From: Ruegeria spongiae | GTDB taxonomy: Bacteria > Pseudomonadota > Alphaproteobacteria > Rhodobacterales > Rhodobacteraceae | NCBI RefSeq assembly: GCF_023502395.1 | Contig: NZ_JAMFMB010000017.1 | Location: 1-64,000, forward strand | DNA length: 64,000 bases | Reading direction: 5' to 3' | Part shown: in pieces, positions 32,694-41,495 of the stretch | Position numbering within the stretch: the stretch's first letter is position 1 | Layout: each line of letters begins with the position of its first letter | Program-made: the position numbers and the translations under genes | The notes under the pieces: model-generated | Seen by the model: the letters and a program-made list of their open reading frames with translations, nothing else | Database searches by the model: none | Told to the model about the DNA's origin: nothing

Positions 32694-34022
32694 TCAGGTC
32701 AAGGCTGCCTCGACCGCCACACCAAGCCGTAACAGCGCCTCTTCCTGCTGTGGCGGGGCCATCATCGTCACCCCGCAACTGGGCGTCCGGGTGGGCAAAG
32801 TCAGCGCGCAAAGCCCCATCAGGTTGCCAACGCGGGTATTACGCAGCGCCAGCAGGTTCTCAGCTATGTAGTAGTCGTGATCGCTGAGCAACCGCTCGCG
32901 GTCGGGTGGCAGAATCGGGGCCGTCGGGGCCAGAACCGCGTCAAACCCGGCTGTGGCCGCGTCCCAGGTGGCGCGGCAGGCCTCAAGCTTGGCCCAGGCG
33001 GCGACATAGTCGGGGCCGGAAAAGCTCTTGCCTTGCCGGAACCGTTCCAGAATTTCGGGGAACATCGCGTCTGGCCGCGCCTCGATCACATCACGCCAAA
33101 GCCCGTAAGCCTCGGTGGTATAGAGCACACCACTGAGCGCCATCGCCTCGGGCAGTTCCGGCACCTCAAGCGGCACCAATTGCGCGCCCGCGCGTGACAG
33201 CGCCTGCAATGCACCGTGAAAGGCTTTGCTGGGCGCATCGCGGATGTCGTCCATCACAACAGTCTGCAACACCGCGAACCGACGGCCCTGCAGGCTGGCA
33301 CCGCGCAGATCGGCGGGGTGCCCTCCCTCCAGCAACGCCAGCATCTGCGCCGCATCCTCGACCGAGCGGGTCAGCGGGCCGATGGTGTCAAACTTCAGAC
33401 ACAGCGGCACAACGCCCTCAAGGCTCACCCGCCCGGCAGTGGTTTTGAGCCCGACAAGATCGTTCCAGGCCGCCGGGATGCGCACCGACCCGCCCGTATC
33501 CGAGCCGACGGCGGAGGCTGCCAGATTGAACGCGACCGACGCGCCCGCACCCGAAGAGGACCCGCCCGGCACCGCCGCTTCGTCGTTGACGCAGGGCGGC
33601 GTTGCGGTGATCGGGTTCAGCCCGAGGCCGGAAAACGCCAGCTCGCTCATATGGGTTTTGCCGAGACAAACGCTGCCCGCGGCGGTGGCATTGGCCAACA
33701 CCGCACCATCCTGATCGGGCACCCGGCCTTTCAGCAGCGCGGACCCGGATTCGGTGGCGGCACCGGCGCTGTCGACCAGATCCTTCCAACTGATCGGCAC
33801 CCCGTCCAGCAGCGACAGGCGCTGCCCGGATTGGGCGCGCTTGCGGGCAGCTTCGGCCTCGGCCCTCGCCCGGTCATGGGTCACGCAGGAATAGATACGG
33901 TCGCGATGGGGATGCGCGTCGATGGCGTCGAGGTAGCACTCTGTCAGCGCCACCGGGTCGATTTCTCCGGCGGCGATTCCCCGCCCCAGATCGCTTGCCG
34001 TCATTGTCAGCCAGTCCTGCAT
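32694..34022 (-). CDS. Amidase (amidase signature family)
   Basis: A 442-residue amidase-signature hydrolase. The Ser-cisSer-Lys triad is visible: K80 in GVPISWKDLVD, cis-serine S155 in GGSSSGAGAS and nucleophile S179 in GSDTGGSVR. The ATG at 34022 with a strong GGAGGG site marks the start; an upstream open stretch is not part of the gene. No Gat subunits are nearby, so GatA is unlikely. Substrate unknown. It is divergent from the UbiH-family gene. Confidence 0.88.
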   Translation of the reverse strand: MQDWLTMTASDLGRGIAAGEIDPVALTECYLDAIDAHPHRDRIYSCVTHDRARAEAEAARKRAQSGQRLSLLDGVPISWKDLVDSAGAATESGSALLKGRVPDQDGAVLANATAAGSVCLGKTHMSELAFSGLGLNPITATPPCVNDEAAVPGGSSSGAGASVAFNLAASAVGSDTGGSVRIPAAWNDLVGLKTTAGRVSLEGVVPLCLKFDTIGPLTRSVEDAAQMLALLEGGHPADLRGASLQGRRFAVLQTVVMDDIRDAPSKAFHGALQALSRAGAQLVPLEVPELPEAMALSGVLYTTEAYGLWRDVIEARPDAMFPEILERFRQGKSFSGPDYVAAWAKLEACRATWDAATAGFDAVLAPTAPILPPDRERLLSDHDYYIAENLLALRNTRVGNLMGLCALTLPTRTPSCGVTMMAPPQQEEALLRLGVAVEAALT

Positions 34023-34105
34023 CGCGCCCTCCGGTTTCAGTGATTGTGACGGTAGCGACAGGACCGCACATGGACAATCCCGATCAGGCGCGCATAGTGC
34101 GGCAC

Positions 34106-35332
34106 ATGAGCGAGACACAAGATATCCTGATCGTGGGCGGCGGGCTGAACGGCCCGGTATTGGCGCTGGCTTTGGCACAGGCCGGGCACAAGGTGGCGGT
34201 GATCGACGCCCTGCCCGTTCAGACCCGATCCGAGGACGGGTTTGATGGCCGTGGCTATGCGCTGGCGCTGGCCTCGCAGCGGTTGCTTGCCGCGATCGGT
34301 GTCTGGAACCGGGTCGCCGACCACGCCCAGCCGATGCTTGAGATCAAGGTCACTGACGGCCATGCAGGTGCCGGACCATCGCCATTCTTCCTGCATTTCG
34401 ACCACGCCGAGATCGAAGAAGGCCCGATGGGCTATATGGTCGAGGACCGCCATCTGCGCCCCGCCCTGCTGGCCGCAATGGCTGAGACAGACGCGATCAC
34501 GGTGATCAATGAACGCCGGGTTGTGGCGCAAGAAACCGATCACAACGGGGCCAGCGTCACGCTGGATGACGGCACCGAACTGACCGGCGCTCTGCTGGTG
34601 GGCTGTGACGGACGCACCAGCGGCACGGCAGGGCGTGCAGGCATCAAGCGCGCCGGGTGGGATTATGGCCAGACTGCCCTGGTCTGCGCCATCGAACATG
34701 ACCTGCCCCATAACGGGATCGCGCATCAGTTCTTCATGCCGCCCGGGCCGCTGGCGATTCTGCCGCTGACCGGCAACCGCAGTTCCATCGTCTGGAGCGA
34801 GCGCACCGAAATGGCCCACCGCATCAATGCCCTTCCCGAGGAGGATTATCTGCAGGTCCTGCGCCCGCGCTTTGGCGATTTTCTGGGCGACATCCGGTTG
34901 CGGGGTGGCCGGTTCACCTATCCGCTGAACCTGACCATCGCCAATTCCTTTGTCGCCGAGCGGGTGGCGCTGGTGGGCGATGCCGCACATGGCATGCACC
35001 CGATCGCGGGTCAGGGCCTGAATGCGGGGCTGCGCGATATCGGCGCTCTGGCGCAAGTGCTGACCGAAGCACGCCGCCGGGGCGAGGATATCGGCTTCCC
35101 TCCGGTGCTGGAGCGCTATCAGCAATGGCGGCGCTTTGATACGGCGACGATGGCAGTGGCGACCGATGCGTTCAACAAGCTGTTCTCGAACGACAATCCG
35201 GCGCTGCGGATGGCGCGCGATGTCGGCATGGGGCTGGTCGGCTCCGTTCCCGGTCTGCGCCGCGCTTTCATGCGCGAGGCTGCAGGCCTGTCGGGCGATC
35301 TGCCGCTGCTGCTGCAGGGGCGGCAGATCTAG
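34106..35332 (+). CDS. UbiH/UbiF/Coq6-family FAD-dependent monooxygenase (ubiquinone hydroxylase)
   Basis: A 408-residue class A flavoprotein hydroxylase. FAD-binding GxGxxG appears as ILIVGGGLNGPV at the N-terminus, the DG motif as LVGCDGRTS, and the GD motif as VALVGDAAHGMHPIAGQGLN, the UbiH-family signature. It probably hydroxylates the ubiquinone ring; the exact carbon cannot be set from sequence because alphaproteobacterial UbiH, UbiF, UbiL and UbiM types vary. The ATG at 34106 was chosen because it places the Rossmann motif eight residues in. It converges with the MFS gene across ten bases. Confidence 0.9.
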   Translation: MSETQDILIVGGGLNGPVLALALAQAGHKVAVIDALPVQTRSEDGFDGRGYALALASQRLLAAIGVWNRVADHAQPMLEIKVTDGHAGAGPSPFFLHFDHAEIEEGPMGYMVEDRHLRPALLAAMAETDAITVINERRVVAQETDHNGASVTLDDGTELTGALLVGCDGRTSGTAGRAGIKRAGWDYGQTALVCAIEHDLPHNGIAHQFFMPPGPLAILPLTGNRSSIVWSERTEMAHRINALPEEDYLQVLRPRFGDFLGDIRLRGGRFTYPLNLTIANSFVAERVALVGDAAHGMHPIAGQGLNAGLRDIGALAQVLTEARRRGEDIGFPPVLERYQQWRRFDTATMAVATDAFNKLFSNDNPALRMARDVGMGLVGSVPGLRRAFMREAAGLSGDLPLLLQGRQI

Positions 35333-35342
35333 GCTGATCCGC

Positions 35343-36869
35343 TCAGGTGTTCGAGGACTGAAGCTTTTTCTCGTCCAGCAACGCCGACATCAGCAATCCG
35401 ACAAGCGCGGACAGGCAGGCAAAGACAAAGGCCATATCCATCCCGCTGCTGAAGGCCGTGCCCAGCGCGTCCTTGATCTGCGCGATCTGCGCGGTATCGA
35501 AATGGCTGACCACCGTCTTCGCCTGTTCGGTGGCCAGCACGCCACCGTTGATCACCCGCTGATCCGCTTGGGTCATGTCGATCTTGTCGACCGCCAGATC
35601 ATGCCCCAGCCGCGTCAGGCTGGCCGAGTACATCAGCGCCGTGGCGAAGGCGACGGCAAGGGCCCCATAGACAAGATGCACCATGAAACTGAGCCCACCG
35701 ACAAGCCCGGCGCGCTCTGGCTTGACCGCGCTCATGGCGGCGGTGCCGGCAGGGCCAAGCGACAGGGTCGACCCGATGCCGATCAGGATCATTCCCGGCA
35801 GTATCTGAAAATACCCGAACGCGGCAGGCAGCACCACCACGGTCGCGGCCCCGATGACAGACAGAGTATATCCAGATAGCAGCAGCCGTTTGGGACCGAA
35901 ATCATTGTAGAGCCGCCCCGAAATGATCGAACCCGCACATAGAAGCGCGGTCATAGGCACCAGCCCTATGGCCGATGCCATCGGCGTCCACGCAAGCGTT
36001 TTCTGCATATATTGCGGGAAATAAAGCAGCGCGATGAAGATCGCCGGGACCTGTAGCGCATTCAGCGACAGGGTGATCATAAATTCGCGATTGCGCAGCA
36101 TCTGCGGAATGATCAGCGGCTCTTTTACGTGTCTTTCGATGGTCGGGAACAGCAGAACCAAAGCAAAGCTGACCCCGATCATCACCAGAATCGGCGGCGA
36201 GCTCCACCCCAGATCAGCCCCCACATCCAGGCTGTAGAGCAAGAGTAGAACCGCGATGGCCAGCACCGCCACACCAACGAGGTCAAGATGTTCATCCGTT
36301 TTATGAGTCTGCTCCTTGGGCATCAGGATGCGGATCGTGATCATCGACACGATGGCCAGCACCACATTCGCGGCAAAGAAGTACCGCCAATCGCCAAAGC
36401 TGATCGCAACCCCGCTTATCAGTGGTCCGATGACATTGCCGATGGTGACGCCCGACAGGATCAACCCCATCACCAGCCCCTGCTCTTCGGGTTTGGCGAT
36501 CCGTGTCGCTCCGAATGCCAGCGTGCAGGGCCAGATCAACCCCGAGCCGATCCCCTGCAAGGCGCGCGCGCCGATCAGAGCGGTCAGGTCCGGCGCCACC
36601 AGACACAGAACCGATGCCAGTAGAAAGATCACCAGACCAACCATCAGCACCGGACGGTGCCCGTACATGTCGCCCAGCCGCCCGCCCGTCACCATCGTCA
36701 TGGCAAAGAACAGCGCATAGATATTCAAAACCCATTGTGTCGAAGTGATGTCGGTATCAAAAGCCAACTCGATCGCGGGCACCAGCAGCATCGCACCGGT
36801 GAAATCGATACCCACCGCAAATGCGGTCACCATGAGTGCAGCAATGCTCAGGGTGTTCTTGCGGTCCAT
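35343..36869 (-). CDS. MFS transporter, DHA2 (EmrB/QacA-type) family
   Basis: A 508-residue permease with about 14 predicted membrane segments, the DHA2 topology. Conserved blocks include GGRLGDMYGHRPVLMVGL (motif A) and ARALQGIGSGLIWP. Such proteins export drugs or other toxic compounds with protons; the substrate is unknown. ATG 36869 has GGAGGGG upstream. It lies 93 bases downstream of the LysR gene on the same strand, so that regulator may influence it. Confidence 0.9.
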   Translation of the reverse strand: MDRKNTLSIAALMVTAFAVGIDFTGAMLLVPAIELAFDTDITSTQWVLNIYALFFAMTMVTGGRLGDMYGHRPVLMVGLVIFLLASVLCLVAPDLTALIGARALQGIGSGLIWPCTLAFGATRIAKPEEQGLVMGLILSGVTIGNVIGPLISGVAISFGDWRYFFAANVVLAIVSMITIRILMPKEQTHKTDEHLDLVGVAVLAIAVLLLLYSLDVGADLGWSSPPILVMIGVSFALVLLFPTIERHVKEPLIIPQMLRNREFMITLSLNALQVPAIFIALLYFPQYMQKTLAWTPMASAIGLVPMTALLCAGSIISGRLYNDFGPKRLLLSGYTLSVIGAATVVVLPAAFGYFQILPGMILIGIGSTLSLGPAGTAAMSAVKPERAGLVGGLSFMVHLVYGALAVAFATALMYSASLTRLGHDLAVDKIDMTQADQRVINGGVLATEQAKTVVSHFDTAQIAQIKDALGTAFSSGMDMAFVFACLSALVGLLMSALLDEKKLQSSNT

Positions 36870-36962
36870 TCCGCCCCTCCTACCGGATCCTTCGTTCAAC
36901 TGTGTCGCCCGATTTTCAAGGAAAACAGGCAATTTGCGCGCACCGTGCCGAGCGTGGTCGTG

Positions 36963-37874
36963 TTATTCGCGCGGTTCCCAGACCGGTGCCTTGCCGATCC
37001 GATCAAGCAGGAAATCCATGAACACCCGCACCTTCGCGGACAGGACATTGGCCTTGGGATAGACCAGCCAGAGCACCGATCTGTCCGCGACCTCATAGTC
37101 GGGCAGCACGCGCAGCAAGGTGCCTTGCGCGATCTCTTCATGAACGCTCCAGAGTGAATTGACCGAAATGCCCGCCCCCGCAAGCGTGGCCTGTTTCTGG
37201 CTCGAGCCGTCATCCACGATCAACCGGCAGGCGGCGGCGCGTGGATCGAATGTGCCCTCCTGCCCCTGCGGTCCGACAAGCGCACGCGGTGCGCGTGTGC
37301 CGAACGCGACCAACTGGTGGGCTTTCAGGTCGTCGGGCAATTGCGGGGTGCCATGCTGGGCAAGATAGGCGGGTGCGGCGCACAGGATACGCCGGTCATC
37401 GGCCAGCTTGCGGCCCTTGAGGCTGGTATCCTCCAGCGCGGAATTGCGCAGCGCCAGATCAAAGCTGCCCTCGATCAGATCGAAGGGCTTGTCTGACAGG
37501 CGCAGATCCAGCGAGACACCGGGATGGGCCGCCAGAAATTCCGGCAGATGGGGCGCGATGTAAAGCTGCGCGAAACTGCTGGGCGCGGTAAAGCGCAGCG
37601 TCCCCGTCGCCTGCGGCTGACGCAGGCCAAGTGCTGCGCGGCCCGCATCCTCCTGCGCCAGCATCTCGCGCGCAAAGGGCAGGAATTCGGACCCTTCCAG
37701 CGACAGCGAAACCTTGCGGGTCGAGCGGTGCAGCAGATCGGCACTCAGCACGGTCTCGAGCTTTGCCAGCTTGGCGCTTGCCACCGCAGGGGCCAGCCCC
37801 AGTTCACGGCCCGCAGCGCTGATATTCAGCTTTTCTGCTGCAAGAACAAACAGGCGCAGGCCATCAGTATCCAT
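36963..37874 (-). CDS. LysR-family transcriptional regulator
   Basis: A 303-residue LysR regulator. The winged helix-turn-helix lies at residues 1-60 (AAGRELGLAPAVASAKLAKLE) and is followed by the RstT-type co-inducer domain. It is divergent from the DUF1330/LLM/SDR cluster, and a perfect AATTCTG-AAC-CAGAATT palindrome with a T-N11-A core lies between them. This suggests control of the divergent operon, which is now partly decayed. Inducer unknown. Confidence 0.9.
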   Translation of the reverse strand: MDTDGLRLFVLAAEKLNISAAGRELGLAPAVASAKLAKLETVLSADLLHRSTRKVSLSLEGSEFLPFAREMLAQEDAGRAALGLRQPQATGTLRFTAPSSFAQLYIAPHLPEFLAAHPGVSLDLRLSDKPFDLIEGSFDLALRNSALEDTSLKGRKLADDRRILCAAPAYLAQHGTPQLPDDLKAHQLVAFGTRAPRALVGPQGQEGTFDPRAAACRLIVDDGSSQKQATLAGAGISVNSLWSVHEEIAQGTLLRVLPDYEVADRSVLWLVYPKANVLSAKVRVFMDFLLDRIGKAPVWEPRE

Positions 37875-37894
37875 TCAATTATATCCATAGTCGG

Positions 37895-37911
37895 AATTCT
37901 GAACCAGAATT
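37895..37911. promoter_or_regulatory. LysR-type operator
   Basis: AATTCTGAACCAGAATT is a perfect 7-bp inverted repeat with a 3-base spacer and contains T-N11-A (37897 and 37909). It lies 21 bases upstream of the lysR-type start and 104 bases upstream of the divergent DUF1330 remnant, the usual place for a LysR recognition site. Confidence 0.65.
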
Positions 37912-38014
37912 TGACCTGTTTATCACAAAATCACCGGGAAATATATGGGCTGCACAAGATGGTGAGTGTTTCGACAGTGTTACCCCATCCCAATCCGACC
38001 AAAGGACAGGACAT

Positions 38015-38316
38015 ATGGTTTTCTACTCCGTTCTCGCCGTGCCCCCGCAACCGAAGACGGAACCCTCGGTTATATCGGCCCGGCAAACGAAAAGGAGACC
38101 GAATATGGCGGCGGGTATCTGGCCCGAACTGCCAGTCATGAACAGCTGGAAGGGGGCGATCAGCCCTCGTCCCTGCGTATCGTTATCGAATCGCCCACGC
38201 GCGAGGCCGCCGCAGGCTTCACGAACGAGCCGCGCGACGCACCGCATCTGCAGGCCCGCACCGCAGGGTCGAACAGCCCGCACTTCCGGATCGAAGGCAA
38301 GGACGACCTCGCCTGA
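38015..38316 (+). pseudogene. DUF1330-type gene with a frameshift
   Basis: The start MVFYSVLAV, with a good AGGACAGG site, is read in one frame and the rest of a DUF1330-like protein in another: GYIGPANEKETEYGGGYLAR, SHEQLEG, LRIVIESPTREAAAGF and HFRIEGKDDLA, ending at a TGA at 38314. The switch lies near 38041, in GTGCCCCCGC; one missing base explains it. DUF1330 proteins are about 95-100-residue ferredoxin-fold domains of unknown role. Both parts are otherwise well conserved, so the break is recent or a sequencing error. It heads a cluster with the LLM remnant and an SDR, probably under the divergent LysR regulator. Confidence 0.8.
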
Positions 38317-38352
38317 CCGGGCGACCGGCATCCCGAAACATCCGCCCCCCGC

Positions 38353-38396
38353 GTTGCCCTGCACCAACAAGAAAGTTGCCCTGCACCAACAAGAAA
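38353..38396 (+). repeat. Exact 22-bp tandem duplication
   Basis: A 22-base unit beginning GTTGCCCTGC and ending CAAGAAA occurs twice back to back (38353-38374 and 38375-38396) without a mismatch. It lies between the DUF1330 remnant and the truncated LLM gene, just before the latter's ribosome binding site. The unit is not a multiple of three. Confidence 0.9.
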
Positions 38397-38407
38397 AAGG
38401 AGCTGAT

Positions 38408-38818
38408 ATGCTGCCCAAACCGTCAGGCTGGCGGTTGCCGTTGATGATCACCGGGGGCAGCCAGCAAAGCCCGGACTGGATCGCGCAGAACGGCGATGGC
38501 TGGATGACCTATCCCCGCAACATTGCGGCGCAGGCCAGTGTGGTCGCCGACTATCGCAGCCGAATCGCCGCTTTGGGTGGCGTAGACAAACCGGTCATGC
38601 AATCGCTTTATGTGGATCTGGCTGAGGATCCCGACACCCCGCCACAGCCGATCCATCTGGGCTTTCGTTCGGGCACGACCTACCTGCGGTCCTACCTGAG
38701 TGAGATCAGGGGCACCGGTGTGAACCATGTTGCCCTGAACCTGCGCTTCAATCAGGCGGATATCGAAACGACCATGAAACGTCTGGCCGACGACCTGCTG
38801 CCGGACTTCAGCAACTGA
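38408..38818 (+). pseudogene. N-terminally truncated luciferase-like monooxygenase (LLM class oxidoreductase)
   Basis: A 136-residue fragment matching the C-terminal half of LLM-class flavin oxidoreductases: LPLMITGGSQQSPDWIAQNG, GWMTYPRN, PIHLGFRSGTTYLRSYL and a HVALNLRFNQADIE block. Family members are about 300 residues, so roughly the first 160-180 residues, including most of the barrel, are absent, and none are found in the 90 bases upstream in any frame. An ATG at 38408 with AAGGAG allows translation of the stub, but activity is very unlikely. The same frame is open back to 38015 by chance. An SDR gene follows after 11 bases. Confidence 0.8.
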
Positions 38819-38829
38819 GGACCTCACGA

Positions 38830-39612
38830 ATGCAAAAGACAATTCTGATCACCGGATCGACCGACGGGATCGGGCTGGAAGCCGCCAAACGGCTGGCCGC
38901 CGATGGTCATCGCGTGCTGTTGCACGGGCGCAACCCTGCAAAGCTCGACGCCGCTGCGGCAGAGGTCGCAGGCGATACCCAGCGCTACATTGCCGACCTG
39001 TCTCGCCTGGCCGAAGTCACGGCGCTGGCGGATGCGATCGCCGACCGGCACGACCGTCTGGACGTGCTGATCAACAACGCAGGTATCCTCAAGACGCCGC
39101 AGCCCGTTACCGAAGATGGAATGGATGTGCGCTTTGTGGTCAATATGCTGGCGCCTTATGTCCTGACCCGCCGCCTGCTGCCATTGATGGAGGGCAGCGG
39201 CCGGGTCATCAACCTGTCCTCGGCGGCGCAGGCCCCGGTCGACCTGCAGGCCTTGGCAGGGTCCGCGCACCTGACAGATATGGAGGCCTATGCCCAAAGC
39301 AAGCTGGCCATCACCATGTGGTCGCGGGAACTGGCAAGCGAGCTGCCTGAGGGCCCGGTTGTCGTGGCGGTGAATCCCGGCTCTCTGCTGGCGAGCAAAA
39401 TGGTGAAGGAGGGTTTTGGCGTGGCCGGAAACGACATCGGCATCGGTGCCGACATTCTGCACCGCGCGGCCCTCTCGGACGAGTTTGCAACTGCAACCGG
39501 GAGCTATTTCGACAATGATTCAGGTCGGTTCGGACCGCCCCACGCAGATGCACTTGATGCATCGAAATCCGCGGCTGTTATGCGGGCGATTGAGGCCGTT
39601 TTGGCGAAATAG
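38830..39612 (+). CDS. Short-chain dehydrogenase/reductase
   Basis: A 260-residue SDR with TGSTDGIG at residues 8-15, NNAG in LINNAGIL, and the catalytic set NLSSAAQ plus YAQSK. It is related to retinol-dehydrogenase/WW-domain-type SDRs by its long C-terminal region. Substrate unknown. It is intact, unlike the two genes before it, and starts 11 bases after the LLM remnant, so it is probably the surviving member of a LysR-controlled operon. It converges with the Trm112-like gene. Confidence 0.9.
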   Translation: MQKTILITGSTDGIGLEAAKRLAADGHRVLLHGRNPAKLDAAAAEVAGDTQRYIADLSRLAEVTALADAIADRHDRLDVLINNAGILKTPQPVTEDGMDVRFVVNMLAPYVLTRRLLPLMEGSGRVINLSSAAQAPVDLQALAGSAHLTDMEAYAQSKLAITMWSRELASELPEGPVVVAVNPGSLLASKMVKEGFGVAGNDIGIGADILHRAALSDEFATATGSYFDNDSGRFGPPHADALDASKSAAVMRAIEAVLAK

Positions 39613-39615
39613 GCG

Positions 39616-39816
39616 CTAATCCAGCTCGCGTGCTTCGTCGATCAGCATCACCGGGATGCCGTTGCGGATCGGAAAAGCGAGGCCCGCGGGTTTAGACACC
39701 AGCTCGTGCCGTTCGGCGTCATAATGCAGCGTGGTCTGGGTCTGCGGGCAGACCAGCGCTTCGAGCATGTGGCGGTCGAAACCGGGTTCGGGGTTGGTGG
39801 TCTTGGCGTCGCTCAT
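39616..39816 (-). CDS. Trm112 family protein
   Basis: A 66-residue protein of the Trm112/YcaR family, starting [12 protein letters not shown] and containing [15 protein letters not shown] and a late [16 protein letters not shown] block. Only one cysteine of the usual zinc-binding set remains, which is common in bacterial members. Function is poorly defined; some members chaperone methyltransferases. The ATG overlaps the stop of the LON-domain gene as ATGA, so the two are coupled. Confidence 0.85.
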   Translation of the reverse strand: MSDAKTTNPEPGFDRHMLEALVCPQTQTTLHYDAERHELVSKPAGLAFPIRNGIPVMLIDEARELD

Positions 39817-40454
39817 TGCAGGATCTCCTCGCTTGTCCCGCCCCTTAACGAATATTCGATCAGGGTGACAAGCGTTTCCCGCCGTGTGGCCAGACAGGGC
39901 GCCTCCAAAAGCGCCTGTTTGTCCTCGGGGTCGAAATCCAGCAACATCGACAGGGAGTTCACCAGCAATTCGTCCTCCGCATCCTTCAGCGTATCCCAGT
40001 CGGTTGACAAGTCGCGCGCGCTGAAGAATCGGTGCAGCAGGTCCATGAAACCCGCGCGGTCAAATGTCGTATCCGCCTCGGGCCGCCCCAGATCACGGTC
40101 GAACCCGGTCCAGGTCACCGCGCAGCGCCGATAGGGTGTGAACCCTTCGACCTCTTCACGGATGCGAAAGCGCGACGCACCCGACAGCGTGATCAGATAG
40201 CGACCATCTTCGGTTTCCGAGAACTGCGTCACCCGGCCCGCGCAGCCGATGCTGTGCAGCTTGTCGGCGTCGCGGTCGCACGGATTGGGCTGCACCATGC
40301 CGATCACGCGATGCGAAGTTTTGAGCGTATCGTCCAGCATCTGCAGGTAACGCGGCTCGAATATATGCAGTGGCAGGCGCGAGCGCGGCAACAAGAGCGC
40401 CCCGGGAAGCGGGAACACCGCAATCGTGTCCGGCAGGTCAGCGGGTTGAATCAT
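39813..40454 (-). CDS. LON peptidase substrate-binding domain protein
   Basis: A 213-residue protein consisting of a stand-alone N-terminal LON domain without ATPase or protease parts. Typical pieces are [30 protein letters not shown] and the [18 protein letters not shown] segment. It probably binds unfolded protein, but its precise task is unknown. It lies 27 bases downstream of the thioredoxin-type gene and overlaps the Trm112 gene. This three-gene order is common in the group. Confidence 0.88.
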   Translation of the reverse strand: MIQPADLPDTIAVFPLPGALLLPRSRLPLHIFEPRYLQMLDDTLKTSHRVIGMVQPNPCDRDADKLHSIGCAGRVTQFSETEDGRYLITLSGASRFRIREEVEGFTPYRRCAVTWTGFDRDLGRPEADTTFDRAGFMDLLHRFFSARDLSTDWDTLKDAEDELLVNSLSMLLDFDPEDKQALLEAPCLATRRETLVTLIEYSLRGGTSEEILQ

Positions 40455-40481
40455 GTCCTCAAGTGTAGCTCTGATGCCGCG

Positions 40482-41399
40482 TCAGGCAAATATCATCGAG
40501 CTGAGCTTGCGGCGGCCATTCAGAACCACCGGATCATTGGGCTTGAGCGCGTCGAAAATGGTGAAGAGCTGCGCCTTGGCCGCACCGTCATTCCACTCGC
40601 GGTCGCGACGGAAAAGGTCCAGCAACTGATCGACCGCCTCTTGCACCTGTCCGCCCGCATGCAGCGCAAGCGCCAGATCGAACCGGGCCTGATGGTCATC
40701 CGGGTTGGCCTCGACCGCGGCCTGCAACTCACCCACGGGGCCGGCATCGGCAGCTTGTTTGGCCAGTTCCAGCTGGGCAAAGGCGGCTTCAAGCTCGGTG
40801 CTGGTGGAAATCTCGGCCGGGGCACCGTTCAGGATGGCCTCGGCCTGATCGAGATCGTCCAATGCGATATGGGACCGCACCAGACCGCCATAGGCAGCCG
40901 CGTGGTTGGGATCTTCGCCCAGGATGGCGGCAAAGGTCTGGGCGGCGTCAACAGCCGCGCCCTGCGCCAGCATCTCGTCGGCGGCTTCGACTGCCTCGTC
41001 CAACTGGCCACTGGGGCTTTCGCCGCCCGCCGCTGCGATGACCTTGTCGACAAAGGCCTTGATTTCGGACGCTGGCAACGCGCCCTGAAACGCGTCGATC
41101 GGCTGCCCCTGATAGAAGGCAAAAACGGTCGGGACGGTCTGAACCCGCAGCTGCGAGGCGATCATCTGCGCCTCGTCCACGTTGATCTTGACCATCTTCA
41201 CCGCGCCACGTGCGGCCATCACCGCGTCCTCCAACAGGGGACCCAGCGTCTTGCAGGGGCCACACCAGGGCGCCCAGAAATCGACGATGACCGGCACCTG
41301 CTGCGAGGTCTCGACCACATCCGCCATGAAGGTCGCCTCGGACCCGTCCTTGATCAGATCGCCCGCAGGCGCCGCGCCTGCCCCGTTCAGAATATCCAT
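40482..41399 (-). CDS. Thioredoxin-domain co-chaperone, CnoX/YbbN type
   Basis: A 305-residue protein with an N-terminal thioredoxin domain and a C-terminal TPR-like helical region (about residues 130-305). The intact WCGPC site is at C46 and C49, in contrast to E. coli CnoX, which lacks the redox pair and has SxxC. It may combine reductase and holdase functions, delivering clients to GroEL or DnaK as known for the family. The downstream LON-domain gene also suggests protein quality control. Confidence 0.87.
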   Translation of the reverse strand: MDILNGAGAAPAGDLIKDGSEATFMADVVETSQQVPVIVDFWAPWCGPCKTLGPLLEDAVMAARGAVKMVKINVDEAQMIASQLRVQTVPTVFAFYQGQPIDAFQGALPASEIKAFVDKVIAAAGGESPSGQLDEAVEAADEMLAQGAAVDAAQTFAAILGEDPNHAAAYGGLVRSHIALDDLDQAEAILNGAPAEISTSTELEAAFAQLELAKQAADAGPVGELQAAVEANPDDHQARFDLALALHAGGQVQEAVDQLLDLFRRDREWNDGAAKAQLFTIFDALKPNDPVVLNGRRKLSSMIFA

Positions 41400-41495
41400 G
41401 GCTCAGTGCTCCTGTCCTTGTGCCGCATCTATATGGAATCAAAGCGGCGAAAGCCAAGTGTCGATTTGGCGTTTCACCCGATTCACCCGCAGCGT

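Noticed and set aside
38015-38818. A continuous 267-codon frame joining the DUF1330 start to the LLM fragment, considered as a fusion protein
   Set aside because: The middle part has no resemblance to either family in that frame, while the adjacent frame encodes DUF1330 clearly. The open frame is fortuitous.
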